From an uncultured Pseudomonadota bacterium (GTDB taxonomy: Bacteria; Pseudomonadota; Gammaproteobacteria; Burkholderiales; SG8-39): a DNA stretch of 64,000 bases. The first letter of the stretch is position 1. Every line of letters starts with the position of its first letter. The DNA lies in the NCBI GenBank assembly GCA_903921325.1, contig CAIXPL010000026.1, positions 1 through 64,000 on the forward strand, in the 5' to 3' direction. A model generated the notes under the pieces. It saw only the letters and a list, made by a program, of their open reading frames with translations. It did no database searches and was not told the origin of the DNA. The translations under genes were made by a program, and so were the position numbers. This document shows positions 27,572 to 36,821 of this stretch, piece after piece.

Positions 27572-30298
27572 TCACCAATCCTCGGTGACCGAACGAATCA
27601 CATCCGCGGAGCGCACAGCACGCGCGCTCAGCCATCCGGTCAGCAGCGCCAGGACGGCCAGCAGCAAGGCGAGCGCGCCCATTGCCCCCCAGGGCACATG
27701 CAAGTCCATCGACCAGTGAAATGAATCGCGATTGACCACCTCGATCAGAATTCTCCCGATCACCCAGCCAACACTCACGCCCATGATCAGCGCGGCCAGC
27801 ACGATCAACAGGGCCTGCAGGGCAATCATCCGGGTGATCTCAATGAGCGCGACGCCCAGGTGGCGTAGTACAGACAGTTCGCCGCGACGCGCCAGAACGA
27901 GCGTGGCAAGGTTACCCGCCAGCGCAATCAGTCCGATCAGTACCGACACGGCCACCAGCGCATAGGTCACGACAAAAGTGCGGTCGAACAAGGTGAGTGA
28001 GAAAGCGCGAATCGACCCGACGTCTTTGAGGCGACTGCGCCCGTCGAGCCAGCCAAGCGCTGCGCGCAGTTCGTCGACGGTGGCCGCTGGCGCCAGCCAC
28101 AACGCCGCGATATTGGCCGACAAATCGCCCGTCAGCGCCTGATAGTGCGCCCGCTCGATCACAATCGCCCCCTGCTGCCGTGCATAGTCGCGCCAGATGC
28201 CATCGATCCGGAATCGATGCGTCTGCCCGCCAATCGGCAGATCGATGAATTGGCCCACCGTCAGACCGGTGAGCGCGGCAGCCGCTTCACTGATCCAGAC
28301 GGGCGGTAGCGCGCTCAAGGGCACCGCACGTGTCGCCAGGGAGCCTTCACCCAGAGCCCGCCGCGCCCTTTCGGCCGCCATGCTCGCCACGAGGCCAGCG
28401 CCCATTGGACCTTCGACCAGCGGCAGTCTCGCCCGTGGATTTGCCGGGTCGATATCCCGCGCGAGCAGCATCATTGGCACCTGGTCAGGTGACAGGCGCA
28501 ATTCATCCGAACGCAGAAATTCAACCCGTCCTACCTGGGGCAAGCGACCAATGCGCGCCTGCTCGTCCGCACTCAATCGCAAACCCGCGTCACCCAGATA
28601 GGCCTGGGCCGGCAATATCTGTTCGAGCCAGGATTGAAACGACACCCTGAATGAATTCACCATGATCATCATGGCAACTGCCAGGCTCACCGACGCCACC
28701 ATGGCGGCCAGACTGACCGCCGGGCCGCTTGGGGCACCGCGCAATTGCTCGACGCTGATCAACGCCACCGCATTGGGTGCCGGGCGGCGGCGCAGCGCCA
28801 TTGACAGCACACCGAGCAGCAGTACGAGCACGCGTGGCGTGAGTACGACACTGCCAAGCAGCACACAGGCAATGGCAAGATAGCCGCCGACCGGCACACC
28901 GCCGACCGGTGGCATCAACAAGAAGCCCATCGCGGCGAACAACAAAGCGAGCCCCGAGATCAGCACTGAGCGACCCTGGGTCAGAGGCCGCCAGGCGTCC
29001 TCCAGTGCCCCAGGCTTCAATCCGCGCGCCGGGGCTACCCGGGCTGCCTCAAGCGCAGGCAGCGCAGCACCGGCCAGAGCGGCGAGTATTCCCCCCAGCG
29101 TGTAGAGCCCTGTTGCCGTGCCATCCCAGCGCAGGGACGGTGTCACTCCGCGAAAAAATCCCGACCCGAGATCCGCACCAAGATGCGCGAGTGCGAGTGC
29201 GGCGATTCCATAGGCCAGGCACGCACCAAGCAACGCCCCGAGGCTGCCCAGAAGTAGTGCCTGGATCAGCTGCTGCGACAACAATTCGCCCTCGGTGAGT
29301 CCGAGCGCACGCAAGAGGGCAAAGTGGGCCCGGCGGCGTGCCACCTGCAAGGCCTGTGCCGAAAAGATCAGCAGGCTGCCGCAGAATAACGCTACCAGCG
29401 CCAGCACACTGAGATTGATCCGGTAAGCACGCGAAACCTGTGCATCGCTGCGTGCGCCCTCAAGCGGCGCGATCACGGTTACACCCGCTGGCAGTGCCCG
29501 CGTCAATTGCGTAGGCAACTGACCCTCATCGGTGCCAGGTCGTACCCGCACATCCACTCGCGACAGACGCCCGACCATGCCCTCCAGGTATTGGGCGGCC
29601 GCGATGTCAATCACCGCCCGATCGGCGAGGGCGCTCACTGCCGGGTCCAGGGTCCCGGCAATCACAAAACCCACCGGCTCACCGCGCACATCGAGCAATT
29701 CGATGCGATCGCCGATCGATCGGTGCAAGCGCTCGAGCAGTCGAACGCCAGCAAACAATCGATCTGTGCGCAACCCCAGCCTCGCCTCGGCGCGTTCATC
29801 GGCGCGTTCATCGGCACTTTTGCTCGCACGCCCCTGCGGCATTCGCCCGCTGATCAGCGCCGGCTCAACGAACTGGGCCCGCAAGGGATCGATTCCCAAA
29901 AACCTCACCAGCACGCGGCTGGCACGTTCGGGGCGTTCACCTTCTACGATGGGGCTGGCGGCGGCCACTCCAGGATGCAGGACAATCTGCGCGAAGACCG
30001 ATTCAGCAAACCCCGATTGCGGTCCGCGCACACTCAGATCGGCCTGCCCTGCCAGTGTTCGTATTGCGCCCGTAAATTCGCCAAGTGCGACCTCGTTGAT
30101 CAGGTGAATGGCCAGTCCAAGCCCTACCCCCAAAGCGAGCACTGCGACAGCAAGCGCGAGCCGCAGACGTGCGCCGCGGTAAGCTGCCAGATCGCGAACG
30201 GCCTCGAGCAACAAGGCCGAGAACCCGAGCGGCGCGCTGCGGCGATGAAAGTCAGGAATTCGCACGCCCCGCATGACTGAGGAGCTCTCAGCTTGCAT
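27572..30298 (-). CDS. FtsX-family ABC transporter permease (AttFG-like)
   Basis: A 908-residue MacB/FtsX-type permease. The first helix (LALAVAVLALGVGLGLAIHLI) leads to a periplasmic MacB_PCD-like domain (about 60-270), a set of helices (about 280-480), a second periplasmic domain (about 510-740) and three C-terminal helices. This is a duplicated FtsX arrangement in a single chain, as in LolC/E-like fused permeases. A small ADER-ADER duplication (12 bp, near 29791-29814) sits in the first periplasmic domain. The ATG at 30298 overlaps the ATPase stop by 11 bases; ATG at 30313 or 30274 are alternatives. Confidence 0.88.
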   Translation of the reverse strand: MQAESSSVMRGVRIPDFHRRSAPLGFSALLLEAVRDLAAYRGARLRLALAVAVLALGVGLGLAIHLINEVALGEFTGAIRTLAGQADLSVRGPQSGFAESVFAQIVLHPGVAAASPIVEGERPERASRVLVRFLGIDPLRAQFVEPALISGRMPQGRASKSADERADERAEARLGLRTDRLFAGVRLLERLHRSIGDRIELLDVRGEPVGFVIAGTLDPAVSALADRAVIDIAAAQYLEGMVGRLSRVDVRVRPGTDEGQLPTQLTRALPAGVTVIAPLEGARSDAQVSRAYRINLSVLALVALFCGSLLIFSAQALQVARRRAHFALLRALGLTEGELLSQQLIQALLLGSLGALLGACLAYGIAALALAHLGADLGSGFFRGVTPSLRWDGTATGLYTLGGILAALAGAALPALEAARVAPARGLKPGALEDAWRPLTQGRSVLISGLALLFAAMGFLLMPPVGGVPVGGYLAIACVLLGSVVLTPRVLVLLLGVLSMALRRRPAPNAVALISVEQLRGAPSGPAVSLAAMVASVSLAVAMMIMVNSFRVSFQSWLEQILPAQAYLGDAGLRLSADEQARIGRLPQVGRVEFLRSDELRLSPDQVPMMLLARDIDPANPRARLPLVEGPMGAGLVASMAAERARRALGEGSLATRAVPLSALPPVWISEAAAALTGLTVGQFIDLPIGGQTHRFRIDGIWRDYARQQGAIVIERAHYQALTGDLSANIAALWLAPAATVDELRAALGWLDGRSRLKDVGSIRAFSLTLFDRTFVVTYALVAVSVLIGLIALAGNLATLVLARRGELSVLRHLGVALIEITRMIALQALLIVLAALIMGVSVGWVIGRILIEVVNRDSFHWSMDLHVPWGAMGALALLLAVLALLTGWLSARAVRSADVIRSVTEDW

Positions 30299-30977
30299 TG
30301 AACGCGCGTCCATCGATGATGCGCACCACCCGGTCGCACAACATCGCCGCCTGATGAGAATGGGTCACGATCAGACCCGTTGCGTGGTTGGCGCGAATTT
30401 CCCGTAGCAACAGGTCGAGGACTTCGCGCGCGGTGCGTGCGTCCAGATTGCCGGTCGGTTCATCGGCCAGAACCAGTGCGGGCCGGTGCGCGAGCGCACG
30501 CGCAAGGGCGACCCGCTGCAACTCACCGCCTGAGAGTTGGTGTGTCCGCGCCAGCGCACGATCGGCGAGGCCCACGGCCTCAAGCATCGCCGGCACCCGC
30601 GCGCGTCGATCCTCAAGCGGCCAACCAAGCAGGCGCAGAGGCAACTCCACGTTGCCCGCAACGTCAAAATAGGGCAGCAGATGAAACGCCTGAAATACGA
30701 AGCCAATCAAGCGGCGCCGCGCGAGGCTGCGTGCGCGCTCATCGAGGTGCGCAAGATCAACACCTTCGATCGCGATTGCACCGCCATCGGATGTCTCGAG
30801 TCCGGCAAGCAGATTGAGCAAGGTAGACTTGCCGGCACCCGATTCACCGATCACGGCAACGATCTCGCCGCGGGCGACTTCCAGATCCAAACCGTCGAGC
30901 ACCCGGCGCGAACCGAAGTGTTTGGTCAGCGCATGAGCGCTCAGGGCGATGGTGGCAGGGGGGGTCTCGATGGCCAT
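30288..30977 (-). CDS. ABC transporter ATP-binding protein (LolD/AttE-like)
   Basis: A 229-residue MacB/LolD-class ATPase. It carries Walker A GESGAGKST, Q-loop GFVFQAFHLLP, signature LSGGELQRVALARAL, Walker B LVLADEPTGNLD and a switch His in LIVTHSHQAA. I start it at ATG 30977 (MAIETPPA); the open frame continues over 300 bases upstream without family similarity. It is first in a three-gene operon with the permease and the AttH-like protein, an arrangement known as AttEFGH-like. Such systems are proposed to extract a lipidated or hydrophobic molecule from the inner membrane. Confidence 0.9.
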   Translation of the reverse strand: MAIETPPATIALSAHALTKHFGSRRVLDGLDLEVARGEIVAVIGESGAGKSTLLNLLAGLETSDGGAIAIEGVDLAHLDERARSLARRRLIGFVFQAFHLLPYFDVAGNVELPLRLLGWPLEDRRARVPAMLEAVGLADRALARTHQLSGGELQRVALARALAHRPALVLADEPTGNLDARTAREVLDLLLREIRANHATGLIVTHSHQAAMLCDRVVRIIDGRAFNAS

Positions 30978-31157
30978 GATGCCAAGTATCCCATCCCGAC
31001 CGCCATCGAAACCGTGGACACGCCGGCGTTTGGCGCCGCGCCCGGCTCGGCAGCAATTTGTCACAGTCATTCCGGCGTAAACTTGAGGCCGAACGCGCAG
31101 CAGGACTAGACTTGCGTCAGTCGCTGCGCAGAATTGGCAGTCAGGATCGGAGCGGAC

Positions 31158-31736
31158 ATGAACATTCCAGCAATCAGGCATCTGCCGGGACGTCACTTCG
31201 TGAGAGTCCTGTGCTTGCTCGCCGGTGCTCTCCTTGCCCTGGGTATCGAGTGTGCACAGGCCGCCGACGCTGGCGATGATACCGGTGCGTTGAATCTGGG
31301 CCAGGGGCTGCATATCGGGCCAGTCGGTCGGCCGCGCCTGTCTGATGACGCAATCGCCGGTCCGCTGCCCGCGCCGGCACCGCAGATCAATCCGTTAAGC
31401 CCGGTGGGTGAGCATCGCTCGCCGTTCGGACTGAGTCTGTATCGCAACGGCACGCTGCTCGATGGCGACCGCTTGAGCTTTAGCATGTCGGGGGCGACAA
31501 CCGCCAGCGATACGCTGGGCCTGCTCGGTTCCGGAGTCGGCGTATCAGCGAACCCCCTGCAGGTACAAGGCTTGCGCGGTGGCAGCTATGCCTATACGAG
31601 TGAGCTGACCTACCTGACGCCGGTGGGGCGCAATTCGGGCATCGGCCTGAGCTTGCAGCAGCGATCGGGCAATCTGCGCGACTACGGGGTCAATGAAGAG
31701 CGCATGTTGTCGCTGCGGTTCTCCAGCCGATTCTGA
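31158..31736 (+). CDS. Hypothetical secreted protein with outer-membrane-barrel-like C-terminus
   Basis: A 192-residue protein of no recognised family. The signal peptide is clear: RHFVRVLCLLAGALLALG then AQAADAGDD, with cleavage near residue 36. The mature part has a Pro-rich stretch (PLPAPAPQINPLSPVG) and then alternating, amphipathic beta-strand-like segments. It ends LSLRFSSRF, and a terminal Phe of this type is the recognition signal for the Bam complex. It could be a small barrel or a fragment of one. A GGATCGGAG sequence precedes the ATG at 31158. Its last 55 bases overlap the convergent flavodoxin gene. Confidence 0.65.
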   Translation: MNIPAIRHLPGRHFVRVLCLLAGALLALGIECAQAADAGDDTGALNLGQGLHIGPVGRPRLSDDAIAGPLPAPAPQINPLSPVGEHRSPFGLSLYRNGTLLDGDRLSFSMSGATTASDTLGLLGSGVGVSANPLQVQGLRGGSYAYTSELTYLTPVGRNSGIGLSLQQRSGNLRDYGVNEERMLSLRFSSRF

Positions 31737-32185
31737 TCCGCCAGCGCCGCCAGCCAATCTCGCATCCACGGTCCGGCGGCATCCTCGGCCAATCCACCCG
31801 AGGCGGCGTCATGCCACATCGGTGCGCCGATGCGCTGCGCACCTAATGCCTGCAGCAACCCGTCAAAGCGTTTGCCGCCAAAGCAAAACGTGTCGTGATA
31901 GGTACGATCGCCCAATCCGATCAAGCCATAGCGCATCGCCGACAGATCCGGACGCTCACGTTCAAGCACATTGAACAGACCACGCGCATTGTCCGGTACA
32001 TCGCCCTGGCCATAGGTCGAGGTACACACCAGATACAGCGCATCGGACGAAAATACGCTCGCATCGAGGCCGTCCATCAGGTGCGTTTCGATCGCCAGCG
32101 TGGGACTGGAGAATCCGAGTTCGATCTCCTCGGCGACGTACTGCGCCGTTCCTGTCACCGTGCCGACCAGCACGATCAGTCTCAT
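31682..32185 (-). CDS. Flavodoxin-domain protein (MioC-like)
   Basis: A 167-residue short flavodoxin. It has the FMN phosphate loop VGTVTGTAQYVAEE (residues 7-20), the isoalloxazine loops CTSTYGQGDVPDNA and GLGDRTYHDTFCFGG, and the KRFDGLLQALGAQR segment, typical of MioC/YqcA. The last 20 residues (NRLENRSDNMRSSLTP) overlap the 3' end of the convergent secreted-protein gene and look unconserved. It follows the HMG-CoA lyase gene by 6 bases, so it is likely co-transcribed. Confidence 0.88.
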   Translation of the reverse strand: MRLIVLVGTVTGTAQYVAEEIELGFSSPTLAIETHLMDGLDASVFSSDALYLVCTSTYGQGDVPDNARGLFNVLERERPDLSAMRYGLIGLGDRTYHDTFCFGGKRFDGLLQALGAQRIGAPMWHDAASGGLAEDAAGPWMRDWLAALADQNRLENRSDNMRSSLTP

Positions 32186-32191
32186 TCGCGC

Positions 32192-33118
32192 TCAGGCCAC
32201 CGGCTCGGGCATCGGATGCAGATCGTGGCTGGTGCCCGCCTTCACCACCTGCCCTGGCAGCTCGTGCTCGACGATGCGACCAAGCAGGCGTGCGGCGTCC
32301 AGCAGACGGGGCAGATCGACTCCGGTCTCGAGCCCCATCTCGTGCAACATGTGCACCAGGTCTTCTGTGCAAATGTTGCCGGTGGCCCCCGGCGCATACG
32401 GACAACCACCCAGCCCGCCTAATGACGATTCATAACGCCTGACACCGGCCTCAAGTCCCGCCAGCACATTGGCCAGGCCCATCCCCCGGGTGTTATGAAA
32501 GTGCAGGGCAAATTCGACCTGCGGATACTCGCGCACCGCAGCACTGGCAATCTCGCGAACCTGGCGCGGATTGCCCATGCCTGTGGTATCGGCCAGCGCA
32601 ATATTGGTAACGCCCAGCTCGACGTAGCGTCCGATCAGGGACAGTACCCGCTCAAGGGGCTGCGCCCCCTCGAACGGACAGCCAAACGTCGTGGCAAGGC
32701 CCGCAGCAATCCCGACGCCGGTTCCTTTGAGCATTTCAACAATTTCGCCAAACCCGTCGAAGGACGCTCCGACCGAGCGACGCACATTGGTGCGATTGTG
32801 GCTCTCGGAGACCGATACAACCAGTACCACCTCGTCCACCTTGGCGGCGATGGCGCGCTCCACCCCGCGCGGATTGGCGACCAGTGCCACCAGGCGGGTG
32901 TCTGGCCGGCGGGCGACGCCGGCCATGACCGCCTCGGCATCGGCGAGCATCGGAATCGCTTTGGGTGACACGAATGAAGTCACCTCGATTTTGGCCAGGC
33001 CCGTGAGCGAGAGCTGATTGATCAGCTCGATCTTGCGTTCGGTCGGAACGAAGCGCGGTTCCATCTGAAACCCGTCGCGGGTGACCACTTCATGAATCCG
33101 GATGCGATTGTCGCTCAT
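32192..33118 (-). CDS. Hydroxymethylglutaryl-CoA lyase
   Basis: A 308-residue HMG-CoA lyase of the DRE-TIM family. It cleaves HMG-CoA to acetyl-CoA and acetoacetate at the end of leucine breakdown. Seen are the N-terminal metal-site segment EVVTRDGFQ (the family RDG), the ALADTTGMGNP strand, the metal ligands in ALHFHNTRGMG, and the signature GGLGGCPYAPGATGN containing the catalytic Cys. No other leucine-catabolic genes are adjacent, so a related acyl-CoA substrate is possible. Confidence 0.92.
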   Translation of the reverse strand: MSDNRIRIHEVVTRDGFQMEPRFVPTERKIELINQLSLTGLAKIEVTSFVSPKAIPMLADAEAVMAGVARRPDTRLVALVANPRGVERAIAAKVDEVVLVVSVSESHNRTNVRRSVGASFDGFGEIVEMLKGTGVGIAAGLATTFGCPFEGAQPLERVLSLIGRYVELGVTNIALADTTGMGNPRQVREIASAAVREYPQVEFALHFHNTRGMGLANVLAGLEAGVRRYESSLGGLGGCPYAPGATGNICTEDLVHMLHEMGLETGVDLPRLLDAARLLGRIVEHELPGQVVKAGTSHDLHPMPEPVA

Positions 33119-33148
33119 GGACGATCCTTGGCTGGTGAGGCGTGAATT

Positions 33149-34342
33149 TTAGTCGCGATCGGCTGCCCTGCGCGCAAGACATACCGCACGCATTGGTGCG
33201 AGCACCGCCGCACCGAGTTTGCGCGAGCGCACGCCGCTCCAGCCGGTCTGCGGATCAGGCAAATTGGCATTGTCCTTGAACGGCATCTCAAGGGTGAGCG
33301 ACAGGCAGCCGAAAGTGTGCCCCACCCATTTACTGGCCAGTCGCAGTGATTCGGCACTGTACTTGCCAGCGCCATAGCCGTGCCGGGTCTGAAAATCCGG
33401 GCTCGCCTCGACAAAGCGCTCGCAGAACAACTGCTGCAGACGCGCCTGCTCGGGGGTGAAGCCCGGCAGCATCTCCGAGCCCGCAATGAATACATAGGGC
33501 AAGGCTTCATCGCCGTGAACGTCGAGAAACAGGTCCACCCCGGTTTGCTCCATGCGCGTACGTACCGCCAGCACCTCGGGGCTGCGCGTGACACTGGGTG
33601 CCATCCATTCGCGATTCAGGTTGGCGCCCGCGGCGTTGGCGCGCAGATTGCCACGCACGCTGCCATCCGGATTCATGTTCGGCACGATATAGAACACGGC
33701 CTCGTCGCGCATCTGACGCGCAAGCGCATCGTCGTGATCGAGCAGACGTTCAAGCAGCCCCTCGACAAACCATTCGGCCATGCTCTCTCCAGGATGCTGG
33801 CGTGCGATCACCCAGATGCGATGGCGCGCACCGTGCTCCTCTCCGACCCGCACCAGGTCGAGGTCGTGCCCGTCGGGGGTCCTGCCCAGATCCTCGATCG
33901 TGACACCGGGCGCACTCGCGGCGCGCCCGATGAGCGCCATGTGGCGTTCCCACGAATAAGGCTCGAAATAGGCATACCAGAGACTGTCATGGCTCGGCAC
34001 GTGCTCGATCACCAGCACGCCCTGCTCATAACGGGTGGGCAATCGCGTCCAATGCACGCGGTCATGCGAGGCAAGCACCTGATAGCCCTCCCAGCCTCCT
34101 GGGTACGTGCAGCTCGACGCATTGGTCAGGCGTATCGTGCGCGCCTTCCCGCGCCCGCCCTGCACCCGAAAATGAAACCACTGGCGAAAATCACACCCCG
34201 GATCGCTGGTTGAGTCGCGACGGATAGCCAGATCAATCTGACCGGTAACGAGCGACTGCGCGTTTGACAGCGTTTCGATCGCGCCAGAATCAAAGCCGCA
34301 GGACACCCGCGGGATGGCACTCTCAGGCAACAGATCGGGCAC
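33149..34342 (-). CDS. M14-family zinc carboxypeptidase (cytosolic type)
   Basis: A 397-residue protein with an N-terminal beta-sandwich (about 1-130) and an M14 carboxypeptidase domain. The zinc motif is RQHPGES (His, Glu), the substrate-binding Arg/Asn segment is NMNPDGSVRGNLRANAAGANLNREW, the third ligand is in DVHGDEALPYV, and the catalytic Glu is in LTLEMPFKDN. The N-terminal domain and lack of a signal peptide fit the M14B cytosolic carboxypeptidase-like group. Some of these remove C-terminal Glu or act on murein peptides; the substrate here is unknown. Confidence 0.9.
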   Translation of the reverse strand: MPDLLPESAIPRVSCGFDSGAIETLSNAQSLVTGQIDLAIRRDSTSDPGCDFRQWFHFRVQGGRGKARTIRLTNASSCTYPGGWEGYQVLASHDRVHWTRLPTRYEQGVLVIEHVPSHDSLWYAYFEPYSWERHMALIGRAASAPGVTIEDLGRTPDGHDLDLVRVGEEHGARHRIWVIARQHPGESMAEWFVEGLLERLLDHDDALARQMRDEAVFYIVPNMNPDGSVRGNLRANAAGANLNREWMAPSVTRSPEVLAVRTRMEQTGVDLFLDVHGDEALPYVFIAGSEMLPGFTPEQARLQQLFCERFVEASPDFQTRHGYGAGKYSAESLRLASKWVGHTFGCLSLTLEMPFKDNANLPDPQTGWSGVRSRKLGAAVLAPMRAVCLARRAADRD

Positions 34343-34469
34343 AGCGGTTCTCCAGATGCAAAAAGCGTAAGGACTGATCGGTTATAGTAGCCGTGATTTG
34401 TCGGGCCGTTGTCCGGGTCAATGGCCGGCCGGCGCAGGCCGAATTCCCGCTCACCCTGAAGGACACCCC

Positions 34470-34904
34470 ATGGCTGACCCCAAACACTCTGCGGCTACGC
34501 CAGCGACTGAGGAAAAAATGCCCAGCGACGTCGAGCTGCGCGCCCGGCTCAGCGCCGAGCAATACCGCATCACGCGTGAACATGGTACCGAGCGTGCCTT
34601 CAGCGGCAAATTCTGGGATCACCATGACAAGGGTGTCTACACCTGTGTCTGCTGCGGTGAGCCACTGTTTGCCTCTGACACCAAGTTCGAATCCGGATCA
34701 GGTTGGCCCAGCTACTGGCAGCCCCTGGACCCCTCGCACGTCGAGACAACCGTTGATCGCAGCCATTTCATGGAACGCACCGAAGTGCATTGCGCACGCT
34801 GCAAGGCGCACCTGGGCCATGTGTTTGAAGATGGCCCGCGCCCGACCGGATTGCGCTACTGCATCAATTCGGCATCTCTCGAATTCAAGAAAAAAGAGGA
34901 CTAG
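34470..34904 (+). CDS. msrB: Peptide methionine (R)-S-oxide reductase
   Basis: A 144-residue MsrB that reduces the R epimer of methionine sulfoxide in proteins. Two zinc CxxC motifs are present (CVCCGEP and [11 protein letters not shown]), with the substrate loop [11 protein letters not shown] and the catalytic Cys in [12 protein letters not shown] start at ATG 34470, preceded by a GAAGGA site. The in-frame upstream codon at 34398 would overlap the likely promoter region. It heads the plus-strand group msrB-yciB-bolA-parvulin. Confidence 0.95.
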   Translation: MADPKHSAATPATEEKMPSDVELRARLSAEQYRITREHGTERAFSGKFWDHHDKGVYTCVCCGEPLFASDTKFESGSGWPSYWQPLDPSHVETTVDRSHFMERTEVHCARCKAHLGHVFEDGPRPTGLRYCINSASLEFKKKED

Positions 34905-34994
34905 CGTTCAGCGGCGCTGCGCCTGCAGCCCGGCGCGCTCTGCCGTACCACCTCACCACCGCACCGCCGCACCACCGATGCACCCAATCTCATC

Positions 34995-35540
34995 ATGAAA
35001 TTCTTATTCGACCTGTTTCCGGTCCTGCTCTTCTTTATTGCCTTCAAGATTGCCGGCATCTTTGTGGCAACCGCGGTGGCGGTGGCGGCATCATTGCTGC
35101 AAGTGACCTATTTGATGATTCGCCGGCGCAAGATCGAACCGATGATCTGGATCAGCCTCATCATCGTGGTGCTGTTTGGCGGCGCCACCTTGATCCTGCA
35201 TGACGAGACTTTCATCAAATGGAAGCCGACCATTTTGTACTGGGTGTTTGCGCTGGTCCTCGCCGGCTCGCAATGGCTGCTGGGCAAGAATCTGATGCGC
35301 TCACTCATGGGACGCCAGTTGGAATTGCCGGAACGGCCCTGGTTGGTGCTCAACTGGTCATGGGCTGGCTTTTTTGCTGTCATGGGCGCGATCAATCTAT
35401 GGGTTGCATTCAATTACCCGACTGACACCTGGGTCAATTTCAAACTCTTTGGTGCCACCGGATTAATGCTCGTCTTCGTGATCGCGCAGGGAATCTATCT
35501 CGCGCGCTTTGTCATCGAACCCAAGGATGGCGTTGAATAA
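34995..35540 (+). CDS. yciB: Inner membrane septation protein YciB (IspZ)
   Basis: A 181-residue polytopic protein. It opens MKFLFDLFPVLLFFIAFK, the hallmark of the YciB/IspZ family, and has five predicted helices, the RRRKIEPMIWIS loop, ETFIKWKPTILY and the NLMRSLMGRQLELPE segment. It is involved in envelope integrity and septation by family assignment. The next gene starts within its last codons. Confidence 0.95.
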   Translation: MKFLFDLFPVLLFFIAFKIAGIFVATAVAVAASLLQVTYLMIRRRKIEPMIWISLIIVVLFGGATLILHDETFIKWKPTILYWVFALVLAGSQWLLGKNLMRSLMGRQLELPERPWLVLNWSWAGFFAVMGAINLWVAFNYPTDTWVNFKLFGATGLMLVFVIAQGIYLARFVIEPKDGVE

Positions 35541-35841
35541 GCCCGCACCGTCCAGCGACGGGCACCGCGGCACCGCAGTGCAGATACACGAACGGTTACA
35601 GGTGCTTGACCCGGTCGAACTCCGGATCACCGATGATTCGGCGCATCATGCCGGACACGCGGGCGCACTCGCTGGTGGCGGCCACTACCACGTCAGAATT
35701 GTGAGTCAACGCTTTGCGAATCTGAACAAAGTCGCACGGCATCGCTTGATCTATACCACGCTCGCCGATCTGATGGGTTCGGCCATCCATGCCCTGGCGA
35801 TCGAGGCGAGCACCCCGGAAGAATCACTTACTGCAAGGTAA
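35527..35841 (+). CDS. bolA: BolA family protein
   Basis: A 104-residue BolA-fold protein. It has an LQVLDPVELRITDDSAHHAGHAG region, the HYHVRIVSQRF strand and the helix RHRLIYTTLADLM with the family RH-x2-I-Y pattern. BolA proteins work with monothiol glutaredoxins in iron-sulfur handling and also affect morphology. The ATG at 35527 overlaps the yciB stop, indicating coupled translation. The first 20 residues (Ser/Pro/Asp-rich) are not conserved, so a later start cannot be excluded. Confidence 0.9.
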   Translation: MALNKPAPSSDGHRGTAVQIHERLQVLDPVELRITDDSAHHAGHAGALAGGGHYHVRIVSQRFANLNKVARHRLIYTTLADLMGSAIHALAIEASTPEESLTAR

Positions 35842-35847
35842 TCATCC

Positions 35848-36819
35848 ATGTCCGACCACTCACGCCTCACGTGCACCCTGAAGGCAATCACCGATCGGCC
35901 GCTCGTCGCCCTTGCGTTGCCTCGCCTGGCGCTAGGGCTCACGCTGAGCAGCGCGCTCACCTTGCTTGCAACCAGCCTGCCGGCCGCTGCCCAGACGACA
36001 TCAAGGCCGCCTGCTGCGGGCCCTGCTTCCTCTGCTGCCGCAAAGTCGGTACCCACACAGAGCGCCGCCCCAGGCACGACGCCATTGTCCGATGCGGAAC
36101 TGGGCGCCAGAGTTGCCTCGGTCAACGGGCATGACATCCCGCGCCGGCGCCTGGAGCTACTCATGAGCTCGCGCCCGCCCAACGGCGAGCCGGACACCCC
36201 GGATCTGCGCGAAAAAGCACGGCAGGAGCTGATCAATCGCGAACTGGTCGTGCAAGAAGCCGAACGGATCGGCCTGACCAAAGGGGCTGATTTCAAGGAA
36301 CAGGTGGAGATGGCTCGCCAGCAGGTGATTCTTGGATTGTATCTGCGCGACTTTGTTGCCCGTTCGGCAGTCACCGAAGAGCAGATCAAGAGCGAGTACG
36401 ATTCGCTCAGCAAGCGCAATTCAGCCAAGGAATTCAAGGTCGCGCACATTCTGGTCAAGACCGAATCCGAAGCAAAGGAGTTGATCGCCAAGATCAAGAA
36501 GGGCGCTAACTTTGCCGACATCGCCAAAATCGCGTCCGAAGACACAGGTTCAAAAGGTGATGGTGGCGACTTGGGCTGGAAGGCTCCGGGCAATTTCGTT
36601 GAGCAATTTTCCGAGGCCATGATCAAACTCGGGCGTGGTGAAATGACCCAGGAACCCGTGCGCACGCAGTACGGGTATCACATCATCCGGGTCGATGACA
36701 CCCGTGCGCTGAAGATCCCGCCGCTGGAAGAAATCCATCAGGACATCGCGCGCCGGCTGCAGCAGCTACGCGTCGACAAGATGATCTCGGACCTGCGCTA
36801 CAAGGCCAAAATCGACTAG
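35848..36819 (+). CDS. Periplasmic parvulin-type peptidyl-prolyl isomerase
   Basis: A 323-residue SurA/PrsA-like foldase. A signal peptide with a long n-region reaches the LPAAAQ cleavage site (about residue 49). A Pro/Ala-rich linker follows, then an N-terminal helical chaperone domain (about 85-190) and one parvulin domain (about 193-290: FKVAHILVKTESEAKEL, GGDLGWKAPGNFV, PVRTQYGYHIIRVDD). This single-domain form is common next to bolA-yciB in Burkholderiales. It meets the convergent purL gene with 2 bases between stops. Confidence 0.93.
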   Translation: MSDHSRLTCTLKAITDRPLVALALPRLALGLTLSSALTLLATSLPAAAQTTSRPPAAGPASSAAAKSVPTQSAAPGTTPLSDAELGARVASVNGHDIPRRRLELLMSSRPPNGEPDTPDLREKARQELINRELVVQEAERIGLTKGADFKEQVEMARQQVILGLYLRDFVARSAVTEEQIKSEYDSLSKRNSAKEFKVAHILVKTESEAKELIAKIKKGANFADIAKIASEDTGSKGDGGDLGWKAPGNFVEQFSEAMIKLGRGEMTQEPVRTQYGYHIIRVDDTRALKIPPLEEIHQDIARRLQQLRVDKMISDLRYKAKID

Positions 36820-36821
36820 GT

